This document shows positions 40,525-49,223 of a stretch of 64,000 nucleotides of DNA, one piece after another. The notes under the pieces were generated by a model that saw nothing but the letters and a program-made list of their open reading frames with translations, had not been told where the DNA came from and made no database searches. How positions within the stretch are numbered: position 1 is the stretch's first letter; the number at the start of each line of letters is the position of its first letter. A program made the position numbers and the translations under genes. The DNA is taken from the NCBI RefSeq assembly GCF_900105805.1, contig NZ_LT629788.1:4510501-4574500 (forward strand). The letters are read 5' to 3'. Origin of the DNA: Pseudomonas moraviensis. GTDB taxonomy: Bacteria > Pseudomonadota > Gammaproteobacteria > Pseudomonadales > Pseudomonadaceae.

Positions 40525-42249
40525 TCAGTGACCGGGGGCGGTTTGCCGCCAGGCCTGGGAACGGCGCAACAGGCCGCGCGAAGCCCACGCCAGCAGCAAG
40601 GACACGCCCGCCGAGGTGAACAGAATCAGGGTCGACATCGCCGCCGCGCCGCCGACATTGCCGGCGTCGTCCATGTTCAGCACTGCGACCGCCGCGAGGA
40701 TGGTGTCAGGGCTGTAGAGGAAGATCGCAGCGGAAACCGTGGTCATCGCCGAGACGAACAGGTAGCGCACGATGTCCAGCAGCGCCGGCAGGCAGATCGG
40801 CACGGTCACGCGCAGGTAATGCCGGTACAGCGGCGCCTTGAGCGACAGCGCCGCCGCTTCGAACTCGGCGTCGAGCTGGCGCAGCGCGGTGGTCGCGGTC
40901 ATTTGTGCGGTGGTCAGATAGTGCGCAATGGTGCAGACGATCAGCAGCGTCATCGTCCCGTAGAGCACGTGCAGCGGATTGCCGCTGAGGTTGAAGAAGA
41001 AGACATAACCCAGGCCAAGCACCAGCCCAGGCACGGCCATCGGCACGAAACTGAGCAGGCGCAACGTCAGGTTGAGGCCGCGCTGGGTGCGGGTTTTCTC
41101 CATCAGATAAGCGCCGGTGAAGATCAGCACGCTGCCGATCAGCGCCGTGCCCAACGCCATCTTCAGACTGTTGCTGTAGGCGAGCCAGCCACCGCCGGCG
41201 GTCTCGTTGAACTGATAGTGGTTGAGCGACAGCGACAGGTTGTATGGCCAGAACTTCACCAGCGACGAAAACACCGCCATGCCGAACACCAGCAGCAGCG
41301 CGGCGCTGATCAGCAAAACGATCACCAGATAGCAGCCGTCGCGCAGCTTGGACGGCAGCGGTTTGAACACCTGCGCCCGTCCGCTCATCGAGTCGCCTTG
41401 GCGGCGACGCAGCCAGGCATCGACGCCGAAACTGAACAGCGCCGGCAGCAACAGCACCATGCCGATCAACGCGCCGCGACCGAATTGCTGCTGGCCGACC
41501 ACGGCTTTGTAGGCCTCCAGCGCCAGCACTTGATAGTCGCCACCGACCACCACCGGCACACCGAAATCGGTGATGGTCAGGGTGAACACCAGACAGAACG
41601 CTGCAAACACCGCCTGCCGGGTCGCCGGCCAGGTGATGCTGCGAAACGCCTTGGCCGGACTGGCGCCCATGCTCGACGCAGCATCGAACAGACGCGCATC
41701 GGCCAGCGACAATGCCGAGAGCAGAATCATCAGCGCATGGGGGAAGGTATAAATCACCTCACCCAGCACAATGCCCCAGAACCCGTAGATGTTGTCCGAG
41801 AGCAGCCCACGCAGCATGCCCTGGTTGCCGAACAGATAGACCAGCGCAATCCCCGGCAGCATCGACGGCGCCATCAGCGGCAGCAGGGAAATCCCGCGCC
41901 AGATGCCTTTGCCAGGAATCAGCGTGCGTTGCAGCGCGTAGGCAAACAGGTAGGCCAGCGGTACCACGATGGCGGCGACGCTGAGGGAAACTTTCAGGCT
42001 GTTGCCGAGCAGCCAGTGGAAATTGGCGCTGGTCACCAACTCCTTAGCCGCGAGCCAGCCACCGCCCTGCCCGGCGTCATTGCTGAAACCGCGCCAGAAG
42101 ATCGCCAGCAAGGGCAGCAGCACTGCGAGGCCGAGCAACACCAGCAGGAGGATTTTCCCGCCGACCACGAACAGGCGATCACCGATCTCGGCTTTCGAGG
42201 ACTGTCGCACCTGCTTGTGCGGTAGCGGCAGCGCGAGATTGCTGTTCAT
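40525..42249 (-). CDS. 2-Aminoethylphosphonate ABC transporter permease (two fused domains)
   Basis: A 574-residue protein with about 12 membrane helices made of two BPD_transp_1 domains in tandem. The EAA-type loops are near ASSMGASPAKAFRSITWPATRQ and AALSLKAPLYRHYLRVTVPICLPALLD. The fused architecture is typical of the aminoethylphosphonate and iron FbpB-type permeases. Its start overlaps the ATPase gene stop by one base, so translation is coupled. Confidence 0.85.
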   Translation of the reverse strand: MNSNLALPLPHKQVRQSSKAEIGDRLFVVGGKILLLVLLGLAVLLPLLAIFWRGFSNDAGQGGGWLAAKELVTSANFHWLLGNSLKVSLSVAAIVVPLAYLFAYALQRTLIPGKGIWRGISLLPLMAPSMLPGIALVYLFGNQGMLRGLLSDNIYGFWGIVLGEVIYTFPHALMILLSALSLADARLFDAASSMGASPAKAFRSITWPATRQAVFAAFCLVFTLTITDFGVPVVVGGDYQVLALEAYKAVVGQQQFGRGALIGMVLLLPALFSFGVDAWLRRRQGDSMSGRAQVFKPLPSKLRDGCYLVIVLLISAALLLVFGMAVFSSLVKFWPYNLSLSLNHYQFNETAGGGWLAYSNSLKMALGTALIGSVLIFTGAYLMEKTRTQRGLNLTLRLLSFVPMAVPGLVLGLGYVFFFNLSGNPLHVLYGTMTLLIVCTIAHYLTTAQMTATTALRQLDAEFEAAALSLKAPLYRHYLRVTVPICLPALLDIVRYLFVSAMTTVSAAIFLYSPDTILAAVAVLNMDDAGNVGGAAAMSTLILFTSAGVSLLLAWASRGLLRRSQAWRQTAPGH

Positions 42250-43325
42250 CAGGCAAACACCTGAAGGCTACGCGGCGGCAAGGCAACCATGATCTGCTGC
42301 GCGCCGAGACGCGGCATCGCTTCCGGGGCAATTTCGGCGAGCAGTGGGTGGCCCGGAAGCTGATCAAGTTCAAAGCTCATCCGGCAGCGATTGCCGAGGA
42401 AAGTGATCTCGCGAACCTTGGCCGGGAACAGGTTTTCTTCATGCACCAGCGGATTGACATTGATCGCCTCCGGGCGGCAGAACAGTCGACCCGAGGCGCT
42501 GTGCACGCTGCCATCGGCCAAGCGCAGATTCATCCCGCCGACCTTGGCGTGGCTTGCGCTGCTGCGCTGGAACGGCAACCAGTTGCCCTGGCCGACAAAC
42601 TCGGCCACGAACGGCGTGGCCGGGCGGTCGTAGATTTCCTGCGGGGTGGCGTACTGCTCGACGCGACCGTTGTTCATCACCGCGATGCGGTCGGCCATCA
42701 ACATCGCTTCGTCCTGATTGTGCGTGACCATCAGGGTGGTAATGCCGAGGTTGCGTTGCAACTGGCGCAGCTCGGTGCACAGGTGCTCGCGAACCCGAGC
42801 GTCGAGGGCCGACATTGGTTCATCGAGCAATAATAGCGACGGGGCCGGCGCCAGGGCACGGGCGAGCGCCACGCGTTGTTGTTGGCCGCCGGACAATTGG
42901 CCGGGGTACTTTTTCTCACTGCCGGTGAGGCCGACCAGTTCCAGCATCTGACCGACGCGACGGCGCACTTCATCGCGCCCGCTGCCGGCGAGGCCGTAGG
43001 CAATGTTCGCCTCGACGGTCAGATTGGGGAACAGCGCGTAGGACTGGAACAGAATGCCGTAGTCGCGAGCTTGCGGGGCGAGGTGCGAGACGTCGCGCTC
43101 ACCCAGATACAGCTCGCCGCTGTCCTGCTTCTCCAGCCCAGCGATGCAGCGCAGCAGCGTGGTCTTGCCACAGCCCGACGGGCCGAGCAGACACACCAGT
43201 TCACCGGCGGCGACATCGAGGGAAACGTTATCCAGCGCAGTGAACGCGCCGAAACGCTTGTGCACGCCGCGCACTTTCATCGGCGCACCGGGGTGGGTCA
43301 GGGCAGTTGCGATGGCAGGATTCAT
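42249..43325 (-). CDS. 2-Aminoethylphosphonate ABC transporter ATP-binding protein
   Basis: A 358-residue ABC ATPase with Walker A GPSGCGKTTLLRCIAG, signature LSGGQQQRVALARAL and Walker B LLLLDEPMSALD, followed by a TOBE-type C-terminal domain (about residues 250-358). It is the first gene of the five-gene transport/catabolism unit and lies 193 bp downstream of the LysR gene on the same strand. Confidence 0.86.
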   Translation of the reverse strand: MNPAIATALTHPGAPMKVRGVHKRFGAFTALDNVSLDVAAGELVCLLGPSGCGKTTLLRCIAGLEKQDSGELYLGERDVSHLAPQARDYGILFQSYALFPNLTVEANIAYGLAGSGRDEVRRRVGQMLELVGLTGSEKKYPGQLSGGQQQRVALARALAPAPSLLLLDEPMSALDARVREHLCTELRQLQRNLGITTLMVTHNQDEAMLMADRIAVMNNGRVEQYATPQEIYDRPATPFVAEFVGQGNWLPFQRSSASHAKVGGMNLRLADGSVHSASGRLFCRPEAINVNPLVHEENLFPAKVREITFLGNRCRMSFELDQLPGHPLLAEIAPEAMPRLGAQQIMVALPPRSLQVFA

Positions 43326-43435
43326 GGACAGACCTCATCAAGCAGATGGGGTCAATCCTAGAGTTGTAATGCGTCCGTCATGTGGCAGCGAGGCCAAAAT
43401 GGCTGATAGTGGTATTCGGGGATTTTGGTTGGAAG

Positions 43436-43515
43436 TCAAAAGATCGCAGCCTTCGGCAGCTCCTACATTGGAATGCGTCCACCTGTAGGAGCTGCCGAAG
43501 GCTGCGATCTTTTGA
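43436..43515. repeat. GTAGGAGCTGCCGAAGGCTGCGATC inverted pair
   Basis: Two full inverted copies starting TCAAAAGATCGCAGCC and ending GGCTGCGATCTTTTGA, with a ~17-bp loop, in the gap between lysR and the ABC ATPase gene. A hairpin of about 30 bp would form in RNA and could separate regulator and operon transcripts. Confidence 0.9.
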
Positions 43516-43518
43516 TCT

Positions 43519-44388
43519 TCAGGCCGGGGACATTTCCTGTGCGAGTCCCAAAAAAGCCGCCGGCAACCGCGCGCCCTTCCTTTCCTTGAGGCAATACAGA
43601 TATTCCGGAATCTGCGGTGCATTCTCGATGGTCAGCACGCGCAACTGCGGATCATGCGGCACTTCCTGACGCGCAATGATGCTGATGCCGATATTGCGCA
43701 GCACGGCTTCACGAATCGACTCGCGACTGCCGATCTCCAGCAGCGGCCCGAAGCTGACCCCGGCGCTGGCGAGCAACTCTTCGGTCAAGCGCCGCGTGGT
43801 TGAACCCGACTCCCGCATCAACAGCGTATGTCCGGCCAGTGCACTCAACGTCACATGCGCTTGCGCCGCCAACGGATGATTGCGATGCACCGCCAGTACC
43901 AGCGGATCGGTGCCGAGCACCCGGCGAATCAATCGCGCATCGTCGAGCAACTGTGACGACGCCGCGACATCCACGCGGTAATCCTCCAGCGCTTCGAGCA
44001 CTTGCTGCGAGTTGCCGATTTCCACCGACACTTCCACCTGTGGCAAACGCTCGCGGAAGGTATTTACCAGATCGAGGATGTAATACGGCGCGGTAGCGGC
44101 AATGCGCAACGTGCCCTGCACCTGGCCGCTGTTACGCAAAAAGAACTCGATGTCGGCCTCTTGCTGCAACAGGGTTTTGACCATTGGCAACAAGCGCGCG
44201 CCTTCGTCGCTGACGCTCAGGCGTCGACCGCCGCGATAAAACAGCTCCACCGAATACTGACTTTCCAGGTTACGGATCTGCGTGGTCACGGTCGGTTGAC
44301 TGAGGCCGAGTTTTTTCGCCGCCAGCGTGATACTGCCCAAGCGGGCGACCATGTAGAACGCTTTCAGCTCGGCACTCAGCACAACCAT
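43519..44388 (-). CDS. LysR family regulator of aminoethylphosphonate catabolism
   Basis: A 289-residue LysR protein with an N-terminal winged HTH (LKAFYMVARLGSITLAAKKLGLSQPTVTTQIRNLE, residues 8-42) and a periplasmic-binding-like effector domain. It resembles the LysR regulators associated with aminoethylphosphonate catabolism. It is not divergent: it reads in the same direction as the operon and begins only 9 bp after the cadA stop, so it may be co-transcribed with cadA or have a promoter inside it. Confidence 0.8.
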   Translation of the reverse strand: MVVLSAELKAFYMVARLGSITLAAKKLGLSQPTVTTQIRNLESQYSVELFYRGGRRLSVSDEGARLLPMVKTLLQQEADIEFFLRNSGQVQGTLRIAATAPYYILDLVNTFRERLPQVEVSVEIGNSQQVLEALEDYRVDVAASSQLLDDARLIRRVLGTDPLVLAVHRNHPLAAQAHVTLSALAGHTLLMRESGSTTRRLTEELLASAGVSFGPLLEIGSRESIREAVLRNIGISIIARQEVPHDPQLRVLTIENAPQIPEYLYCLKERKGARLPAAFLGLAQEMSPA

Positions 44389-44397
44389 TCCTCATCG

Positions 44398-46653
44398 TTA
44401 TTTACGCAACAGGCGCAACCCGTTGAACACCACCAGCAGGCTCACGCCCATATCGGCGAACACTGCCATCCACATGGTGGCAAGCCCGGCGAAGGTTACC
44501 GCAAGAAAGATCGCCTTGATCACCAGGGCCAGCGCGATGTTCTGTTTCAGGATGCTCGCGGTATTGCGAGACAGGTTGATGAACGCGGGGATCTTGCGCA
44601 GATCGTCGTCCATCAGGGCGACATCGGCGGTTTCGATCGCGGTGTCGGTGCCTGCGGCAGCCATGGCGAAACCGATCTCGGCGCGGGCCAGTGCCGGCGC
44701 GTCATTGATGCCGTCGCCGACCATGCCGACGCGATGGCCCTGCTTGTACAGGTCTTCGATGGCCTGCAGTTTGTCGGTCGGCAGCAAGTCGCCGCGCGCC
44801 TCGTCGATACCGACCTGAGCGGCAATCGCTTGCGCGGTGTGGACGTTGTCGCCAGTGAGCATCAGGGTTTTCACACCGAGTTCATGCAACTGACGAATCG
44901 CTTCGCGGCTGCTTTCCTTGACCGTGTCGGCCACGGCAAACAACGCCAGCGGGCCAGAACTGTCGAGCAGCAGCACCACGGATTTGCCCCGTTTCTCCAG
45001 CGCGAAGAGTTTTTCCTCCAATTGCGGCGAGCACAGACCCAGTTCCTCGACCAGACGATGGTTGCCCAGGTGATAGGTCTGGCCATTGATATCGCCTTTG
45101 ACGCCACGCCCAGCCAGCGCTTCGAAGTTATCCACAGCGGGCGCCGCGGAATCTTTATCCACAGCAGCGTTGGCAATGGCCAGCGATACCGGATGATCGG
45201 AGCGTCCGGCCAACGCTGCGGCGATGGCGGGTGCAGTTTGCTCGGCGGTTGCCTCCAGGCACAAGTAATCGGTCTGCACCGGTTTGCCATGGGTGATCGT
45301 GCCGGTTTTATCCAGCGCCAGATAATCGAGCTTGAAGCCGCCCTCCAGATACACGCCGCCCTTGACCAGAATGCCTTTGCGCGCCGCCGCTGCGAGGCCG
45401 CTGACGATGGTCACCGGGGTGGAAATCACCAGTGCGCACGGGCAGGCCACCACCAGCAGCACCAGCGCGCGGTAGATCCAGTCGAACCACGCCGCACCCA
45501 TGAACAGCGGCGGAATCACCGCCACGGCCAAAGCGAAGACGAACACCGCCGGGGTGTAGATTTTCGAGAATTGATCAACGAAACGCTGGGTCGGCGCCCG
45601 TGCGCCTTGCGCCTGTTCGACGGCGTGGATGATCCGCGCGAGTGTCGAGTTGTTAGCCGCAGCGGTGACCGTATATTCCAGCGAACCGGCCTGATTGATG
45701 GTGCCAGCGAAGACTTTGTCACCGACGGTTTTCTCCACGGGCAGGCTTTCCCCGGTGATCGGCGCCTGATCTATGGTCGAGCTGCCGCTGACCACCGCGC
45801 CGTCCAGGGCGATACGCTCGCCGGGTTTCACCCGTACGCGGGCACCAAGTTCAACGCTTTTCACCTCTTGTTCGCGCCAGTTGCCGTCGGCCTGCAAGAC
45901 CGTGGCTTGCTCGGGGGTCATCTGCATCAAGCCGCTGATCGCATTGCGTGCACGATCCAGCGAGCGTGCCTCGATCAACTCGGCGACGGTGAAAAGGAAC
46001 ATCACCATCGCCGCTTCCGGCCACTGACCGATGAGGATGGCGCCGGTTACGGCGATGCTCATCAGCGCATTGATGTTGAGGTTAAGGTTCTTCAGGGCAA
46101 TCCAGCCCTTTTTGTAGGTGCCGAGGCCGCCGCTGAGGATCGACACCAGCGCAACGACTGCCACCACCCAGTCCGGCGCGGCGCTGGTGAAATGAATGAC
46201 TTCGGCGCCCAGCGCGGTCAAGCCGGACAGCGCCAATGGCCACCAGTGTTTTTTCACCGCTACCGGTACTGGCGCGTCGACACCCGCCTCGAGCGGCTCG
46301 GCGTGCATGCCGAGGGACTTGATCGCTTCGGTGATCGGCTCGGTGCCCGGCAGATTGTGGGTCACGCCAAGAACGCGGTTGATCAGGTTGAATTGCAGCT
46401 GCTGCACCCCAGCCAGTTTGCCGAGCTTATTCTGGATCAGCGTCTGCTCGGTCGGGCAATCCATCGCCTCGATGCGGAAACTGCTCAGGCGCGCATCGGC
46501 GCTGGTCTTTTCGCTCAGTTGCACCAACGCAGGCGCTGCGGCTTTCGACCCGCAGCAGGAATCGCCACCGTGGTCATGTTTGTGCACGGGCTGCAATTTA
46601 TGACTGTGATCGTGGCCGTCGCCGGGCTTGTGGGTGTGCAGGGAATCGCTCAT
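44398..46653 (-). CDS. cadA: Cd2+/Zn2+/Pb2+-exporting P1B-type ATPase
   Basis: A 751-residue ATPase that exports divalent soft metals. The N-terminus is His-rich (HTHKPGDGHDHSHKLQPVHKHDHGGDSCC), then a metal-binding domain with MDCPTE (Cys66). The membrane ion motif is CPC in VACPCALVISTPV, the phosphorylation site DKTGTITHG and the hinge GDGINDAPAL. The CPC motif with a His-rich N-terminus points to the Cd/Zn/Pb group. It is divergent from cadR over a shared operator. Confidence 0.93.
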   Translation of the reverse strand: MSDSLHTHKPGDGHDHSHKLQPVHKHDHGGDSCCGSKAAAPALVQLSEKTSADARLSSFRIEAMDCPTEQTLIQNKLGKLAGVQQLQFNLINRVLGVTHNLPGTEPITEAIKSLGMHAEPLEAGVDAPVPVAVKKHWWPLALSGLTALGAEVIHFTSAAPDWVVAVVALVSILSGGLGTYKKGWIALKNLNLNINALMSIAVTGAILIGQWPEAAMVMFLFTVAELIEARSLDRARNAISGLMQMTPEQATVLQADGNWREQEVKSVELGARVRVKPGERIALDGAVVSGSSTIDQAPITGESLPVEKTVGDKVFAGTINQAGSLEYTVTAAANNSTLARIIHAVEQAQGARAPTQRFVDQFSKIYTPAVFVFALAVAVIPPLFMGAAWFDWIYRALVLLVVACPCALVISTPVTIVSGLAAAARKGILVKGGVYLEGGFKLDYLALDKTGTITHGKPVQTDYLCLEATAEQTAPAIAAALAGRSDHPVSLAIANAAVDKDSAAPAVDNFEALAGRGVKGDINGQTYHLGNHRLVEELGLCSPQLEEKLFALEKRGKSVVLLLDSSGPLALFAVADTVKESSREAIRQLHELGVKTLMLTGDNVHTAQAIAAQVGIDEARGDLLPTDKLQAIEDLYKQGHRVGMVGDGINDAPALARAEIGFAMAAAGTDTAIETADVALMDDDLRKIPAFINLSRNTASILKQNIALALVIKAIFLAVTFAGLATMWMAVFADMGVSLLVVFNGLRLLRK

Positions 46654-46677
46654 TGGTCGCGTCCATGAAGGTGCCTG

Positions 46678-46714
46678 TTGCCAAGTAAAGACCCTGTAGC
46701 CACTATAGGGTCAA
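46678..46714. promoter_or_regulatory. CadR operator and overlapping divergent cadA/cadR promoters
   Basis: A near-perfect dyad, ACCCTGTAG CCA CTATAGGGT (46691-46711), lies in the spacer of TTGCCA-N20-TATAGG on the plus strand. On the minus strand TTGACC (46714-46709) is followed by TTTACT after 19 bp. The overlong spacers are the hallmark of MerR-family promoters that the regulator untwists on metal binding. The dyad closely resembles the known Pseudomonas CadR box. Confidence 0.85.
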
Positions 46715-46737
46715 GCACCCATTTGGAGATGGCCGTC

Positions 46738-47187
46738 ATGAAGATCGGCGAACTGGCGAAACTCACCGACTGCGCCGTGGAAACCATCCGCTACTACGAG
46801 CGCGAAAACCTCCTCCCGGAACCGGCGCGCAGCGACGGCAACTACCGCGTCTACACCCAGGCCCACGCCGAGCGCCTGACCTTCATCCGCAACTGCCGCA
46901 CCCTCGACATGACTCTCGAAGAAATCCGCAGCCTCCTCGCCCTGCGCGACAGCCCGCAGGATCAGTGCGAAAGCGTCAATGCGCTGATCGACGAACACAT
47001 CCAGCATGTGAAGGCGCGGATTGACGGATTGCTGGCCTTGCAGGCACAACTGCTCGACCTGCGCCAACGCTGTGGCGAAGGCCCGGAGGCGGATCAATGC
47101 GGGATCTTGCAGCGGCTGGAAGTGAGTGGCGGGGTTGTTGCGACGGAGGTTGAGCATTCCCATGTGGGCCGTAGCCACGGCCATTGA
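46738..47187 (+). CDS. cadR: CadR, MerR-family cadmium-responsive regulator
   Basis: A 149-residue MerR protein with the HTH (MKIGELAKLTDCAVETIRYYERENLLPEP), a dimerisation helix and metal-site cysteines Cys77, Cys112 and Cys121. The C-terminus is His-rich (HSHVGRSHGH), as in Pseudomonas CadR, where it forms a second metal site. The start at 46738 follows GGAG at good spacing; an ATG three codons earlier is possible. It activates cadA when it binds Cd2+. Confidence 0.9.
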   Translation: MKIGELAKLTDCAVETIRYYERENLLPEPARSDGNYRVYTQAHAERLTFIRNCRTLDMTLEEIRSLLALRDSPQDQCESVNALIDEHIQHVKARIDGLLALQAQLLDLRQRCGEGPEADQCGILQRLEVSGGVVATEVEHSHVGRSHGH

Positions 47188-47205
47188 GCACACCACAAAA
47201 GCAAA

Positions 47206-47286
47206 TGTAGGAGCTGCCGAAGGCTGCGATCTTTTGATCTTGTAAACAGCAAGATCAAAAGATCGCAGCCTTCGGCAGCTCCTACA
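47206..47286. repeat. Perfect GTAGGAGCTGCCGAAGGCTGCGATC inverted pair
   Basis: A perfect inverted repeat with about 37-bp arms (TGTAGGAGCTGCCGAAGGCT outward, extending through GATCTTTTGATCTTG) and a seven-base loop, between convergent cadR and thyA. It is the longest perfect hairpin in the window. Confidence 0.92.
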
Positions 47287-47306
47287 GAGGGGGCCTGCGT
47301 AGTGGT

Positions 47307-48278
47307 TCAGACCGCCATCGGCGCAGTCATTGGCGGATGGTGCTCGTAGCCTTCCAGCGAGAAGTCGCTCGGCTCGACCAGTTCCAGCCACTCCGGTTGA
47401 TACACACCGGTCTTGGCAAACTCCGGCACGCGATCGGAGATCTTCAGTTTCGGCATGGCAAACGGCTCGCGCTTGAGCTGTTCGTTGAGCATGTCCAAGT
47501 GGTTTTCGTAGACGTGGGCATCACCGATGAAATAGGTGAACCAGCGCGGCGTGTAACCGGTCAGGCGACCGATCAGGCTCAGCAGCGCGGCGCCTTCGGT
47601 GAGGTTGAACGGCGTACCCAGACCCAGATCGTTGGAGCGGATGTACAGGGTCAGCGAGATCTCTTTGGTCTCCACGTTCGGGTGGAACTGGTACAGCAGA
47701 TGGCACGGCGGCAGGGCCATTTCATCGAGCTGGGCGACGTTCCAGCCGTGGAACAGAATGCGCCGGCTGCCCGGATCCTTGATGATCGTGTCGACGCACT
47801 GGCGCACCTGGTCGATCGCCTTGTACATCACGACGTAAGCCTGGCCGTCTTCTTCGCCCTGAGCGATCTGCTTGTAGCCGTTGCTCAAGGTTTGCTCGAT
47901 GGCGGCGGTGTTGCTCAGCGGGATCTGCTTGTACGCCGGCCATTTGCGCCATTGCACCCCGTAGATTTCGCCGAGGTCGTCGTCGCCCTGACGGAACGGG
48001 TTGGCCAGCCACTGCGCGTTTTCGTTGGCGTTCTGGTCCCAGACCTTGCAGCCCAGCGCGCGGAATTCAGCGGCGTTGTTCACGCCACGCAGAAAACCGC
48101 ACATCTCGCCGATGGCCGATTTGAAGGCCATTTTGCGCGTGGTGATCGCCGGAAAACCTTCCTGCAGATCGAAACGCAGCATCGCCCCCGGGAAACTGAT
48201 GGTGTTGATGCCGGTGCGGTTGGCCTGTTTACTGCCGTTCTGGATGACGTGCGAGACCAGTTCGAGATATTGCTTCAT
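47307..48278 (-). CDS. thyA: Thymidylate synthase
   Basis: ThyA methylates dUMP to dTMP with methylene-THF. The 323-residue enzyme has the N-terminal NRTGINTISFPGAMLRFDLQEGFPAITTRKM, GEIYGVQWRKW, the catalytic Cys192 in MALPPCHLLYQFH, RSNDLGLGTPFNL and the C-terminal HHPPMTAPMAV. It is about 60 residues longer than the E. coli enzyme. The extra length lies largely between residues 114 and 155, in the small-domain region that is also expanded in phage T4 and many other ThyA proteins. It lies 50 bp downstream of lgt. Confidence 0.95.
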   Translation of the reverse strand: MKQYLELVSHVIQNGSKQANRTGINTISFPGAMLRFDLQEGFPAITTRKMAFKSAIGEMCGFLRGVNNAAEFRALGCKVWDQNANENAQWLANPFRQGDDDLGEIYGVQWRKWPAYKQIPLSNTAAIEQTLSNGYKQIAQGEEDGQAYVVMYKAIDQVRQCVDTIIKDPGSRRILFHGWNVAQLDEMALPPCHLLYQFHPNVETKEISLTLYIRSNDLGLGTPFNLTEGAALLSLIGRLTGYTPRWFTYFIGDAHVYENHLDMLNEQLKREPFAMPKLKISDRVPEFAKTGVYQPEWLELVEPSDFSLEGYEHHPPMTAPMAV

Positions 48279-48328
48279 GAGTTACCTGTGTCCTTTGAGC
48301 CCCGGCGTCGCGCGCCGGGGATCGTAGT

Positions 48329-49144
48329 TTAAGCCGTCGGCGCGAGCGGCGCTGCCGGGGCGCGACGATAGGCCAGCCAGATCAGCAACAGCCCGCCGAC
48401 GATCATCGGCACGCAGAGCACTTGGCCCATGGTCAGCCAGTTCCACGCCAGGTAGCCCAACTGCGCGTCCGGCACGCGGACGAATTCGACGATGAAACGG
48501 AAGATGCCATAGAACAGCGCGAACATGCCGGAGACGGCCATGGTCGGGCGCGGTTTGCGCGAGAAAATCCACAGGATCAGGAACAGCGCCACGCCTTCGA
48601 GGGCGAACTGATACAGCTGCGATGGATGGCGCGGCAACTGCGCCGGATCGCTGAACGGCGGGAACACCATGGCCCATGGCACGTCGGTGGCCTTGCCCCA
48701 CAGCTCGGCGTTGATGAAGTTGCCGATGCGCCCGGCGCCCAGACCGATCGGCACCATCGGCGCGACGAAGTCCATCAACTGGAAGAACGACTTGCCATTG
48801 CGCTTGCCGAACCACAGGGCCGCGAGCATCACGCCGATGAATCCGCCGTGGAACGACATGCCGCCCTTCCACACTTCGAAAATCAGCGTCGGATTGGCCA
48901 GGTACGCGCTCAGGTCGTAGAACAGCACGTAACCCAGACGGCCGCCGACGATCACGCCCATCGATAGCCAGAACACCAGATCGGAGAGCTTCTCCTTGGT
49001 CCAGGTCGGGTCGAAGCGGTTGAGCCGGCGCGACGCCAACAGCCACGCGCCGCCGATGCCGATCAGGTACATCAGACCATACCAGTGGATTTTCAGCGGA
49101 CCGATGGCCAGGGCCACCGGGTCGATCTGCGGGTAAGGCAGCAT
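48329..49144 (-). CDS. lgt: Prolipoprotein diacylglyceryl transferase
   Basis: Lgt attaches diacylglycerol to the lipobox Cys of prolipoproteins at the inner membrane. The 271-residue, seven-helix protein has the HWYGLMYLIG N-terminal motif, GGMSFHGGFIG with the essential His and the Lgt signature GRIGNFINAELWGK. It forms an operon with thyA, the usual order in gammaproteobacteria. Confidence 0.96.
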   Translation of the reverse strand: MLPYPQIDPVALAIGPLKIHWYGLMYLIGIGGAWLLASRRLNRFDPTWTKEKLSDLVFWLSMGVIVGGRLGYVLFYDLSAYLANPTLIFEVWKGGMSFHGGFIGVMLAALWFGKRNGKSFFQLMDFVAPMVPIGLGAGRIGNFINAELWGKATDVPWAMVFPPFSDPAQLPRHPSQLYQFALEGVALFLILWIFSRKPRPTMAVSGMFALFYGIFRFIVEFVRVPDAQLGYLAWNWLTMGQVLCVPMIVGGLLLIWLAYRRAPAAPLAPTA

Positions 49145-49223
49145 TGCGACTCCTTGTTAGAGTTGAAAGCGAAATTCCCGGGTGACGCTGCCACCTCAGG
49201 ATTAAGCCAGGATTGCCACGCGG

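Noticed and set aside
44002..46668. An 888-codon open frame on the plus strand opposite cadA
   Set aside because: It is the antisense shadow of a strongly coding, high-GC gene. It has no recognisable motif, and its His/Arg/Gln-rich composition is typical of such shadows. cadA carries all P-type ATPase motifs.
47307..48278. An intron or intein in thyA to explain its length
   Set aside because: The frame is continuous, the extra residues are few and lie in a known variable region, and no splicing motifs (terminal Cys/Asn, homing endonuclease) are visible.
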